Source: Ignavibacteriota bacterium
Lineage (GTDB): Bacteria > Bacteroidota > Ignavibacteria > Tepidaquicellales > Tepidaquicellaceae
NCBI GenBank assembly: GCA_003135995.1
Contig: PNBM01000100.1
Coordinates: 1-6,937, forward strand
Reading direction: 5' to 3'
DNA length: 6,937 nt
Part shown: positions 6,205-6,937 of the stretch, one piece after another
How positions within the stretch are numbered: position 1 is the stretch's first letter
Layout of the letters: each line of letters begins with the position of its first letter
Notes under the pieces: generated by a model
The model's input: only the letters and a program-made list of their open reading frames with translations
What the model was told of the DNA's origin: nothing
Databases searched by the model: none
Translations under genes and position numbers: made by a program

Positions 6205-6810
6205 CTATTTGATTTCTATCCCCAGCATCGCATCTTTCAATCTTCCATCCTTACTTTGATAAAATGGTATTCCCAGAACTTCGAATGAATTAAAATTAAT
6301 CTCGTATTGAAAAGTTTTCATCGTATCGGATTTTTCTGCTTCAAATGATATTAAAATGAATTCTGCAAGTTTTTTCGCATCATCTTTCCCGTAAGCAAAT
6401 CCCGTTAACTTTACGTTATATTTTTGAGGCGAGGCAACAGGATTTTTTGAAGTAAACTTCGAAGCGATTTCCTTCATACTATCGAGCGAACACATAAAGG
6501 CAGGAATGTAAAATACCATATCCCCTGAGCCGGTAGAACCGCTGCCGAAAATATTTCCCAAAAAACCTCCTGTTGAAGTTCTTTCAATAATATTCACATT
6601 TGTTTTTATCAGCCAGAACGGTTTATATACCAGTTCACCTTCGCCTTTTATGGCTGCCGCTGCAAAATTTATTTCAATAGGCTTAAGGTCGCCATCCACT
6701 ATTTCATAACCACTTCCGCAGCTTGTACAATATGTAACGTAGTCGTTAAACTCGACTACCAGACCGCTTCCGCAGTTATTACACTTAACCGCTACTATTT
6801 TAAAATCCAT
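6205..6810 (-). CDS. Zinc-ribbon protein of unknown function
   Basis: A 201-residue protein that I do not recognise as a named family. Residues 1-40 form a clear zinc ribbon: C10-x2-C13 and C28-x2-C31, each pair followed by GSG. The rest is alpha/beta without a signal peptide or convincing membrane segment. YKPFWLIKTNVNI (62-74) is a strand-like stretch with aromatic residues, 80-97 is a Gly/Ser-rich loop (GGFLGNIFGSGSTGSG), and a helix at about 143-155 (DDAKKLAEFILIS) follows. The ATG at 6808-6810 is fixed as the start by an in-frame TAG two codons upstream. The gene lies between two 9-bp arrays of opposite orientation. It is not obviously a glycan gene; with 179 bases to the methyltransferase, cotranscription is possible but unproven. 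Zinc binding is a fair inference; the partner is unknown. Confidence 0.8.
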   Translation of the reverse strand: MDFKIVAVKCNNCGSGLVVEFNDYVTYCTSCGSGYEIVDGDLKPIEINFAAAAIKGEGELVYKPFWLIKTNVNIIERTSTGGFLGNIFGSGSTGSGDMVFYIPAFMCSLDSMKEIASKFTSKNPVASPQKYNVKLTGFAYGKDDAKKLAEFILISFEAEKSDTMKTFQYEINFNSFEVLGIPFYQSKDGRLKDAMLGIEIK

Positions 6811-6815
6811 GCTCT

Positions 6816-6937
6816 AAGTTTGTAAAGTTTGTAAAATTTATAAAATTCGTAAAATTTGTAAAATTCTTAAAATTCATAAAATTCATAAAATTCTTCAAGT
6901 TTATAAAGTTTATCAAGTTCTTCAAGTTTATCAAGTT
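6816..6937. repeat. 9-bp tandem array 2, running off the right edge
   Basis: Thirteen and a half units in an exact 9-bp frame: AAGTTTGTA, AAGTTTGTA, AAATTTATA and so on, becoming AAGTTTATC, AAGTTCTTC, AAGTTTATC at the right end. The consensus is about AARTTYNTM. Units near the gene are more A/T and degenerate; those at the right edge match the core of array 1 in reverse orientation. It begins 5 bases upstream of the zinc-ribbon start codon, so it fills that gene's leader. The true length is unknown because the window ends. Confidence 0.92.

Noticed and set aside
5994..6288. Small open frames on both strands over array 1 (KFIKFIK and NLINLI repeats)
   Set aside because: They exist only because the 9-bp array contains no stop in those frames; they are not proteins.

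Overview
This AT-rich window most likely comes from a member of the Ignavibacteria/Bacteroidota–Chlorobi branch. The strongest clue is the type IX secretion sorting tail (YPNPFNPTTKIKF type) on the large plus-strand protein. The near absence of Shine-Dalgarno sequences before start codons agrees with this. The taxonomic call is an inference from these features.

Layout. The minus strand carries a surface-glycan gene set, read right to left: a small zinc-ribbon protein of unknown function (6205-6810), a zinc-ribbon class I SAM methyltransferase (5252-6025), a Wzx-like polysaccharide flippase (3755-5248, only 3 bases after the methyltransferase stop), then an FkbM-family methyltransferase (196-1011) and the first 62 codons of a GT-A type glycosyltransferase that runs off the left edge (1-187). 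Two plus-strand genes interrupt this set. One is a secreted protein with seven Ycf48/BNR-like repeats, two Fn3-like domains and a T9SS tail (1215-3059), ended by a clear intrinsic terminator. The other is a DUF559 endonuclease-like gene (about 3229-3633).

The most unusual part is 3131-3736. The DUF559 gene lies between copies of one GC-richer repeat family, which contains GAGCACACAC and a CCCCTCT/AGAGGGG hairpin. The copy on the left is inverted and split by a second palindrome; two tandem copies and a partial one lie on the right. The block looks like a small mobile or repeat-borne module. The second unusual part is a pair of tandem arrays with an exact 9-bp period (6090-6161 and 6816-6937). 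They are built from the same core 9-mer in opposite orientations and flank the zinc-ribbon gene.

How the genes may work together (inference): the flippase, the two methyltransferases and the glycosyltransferase would make, methylate and export a surface polysaccharide or lipid-linked glycan. The T9SS substrate is exported separately to the cell surface. The DUF559/repeat block probably has nothing to do with glycan synthesis. No stretch longer than about 300 bases lacks a gene. No tRNA, rRNA, CRISPR array or canonical insertion sequence was seen.
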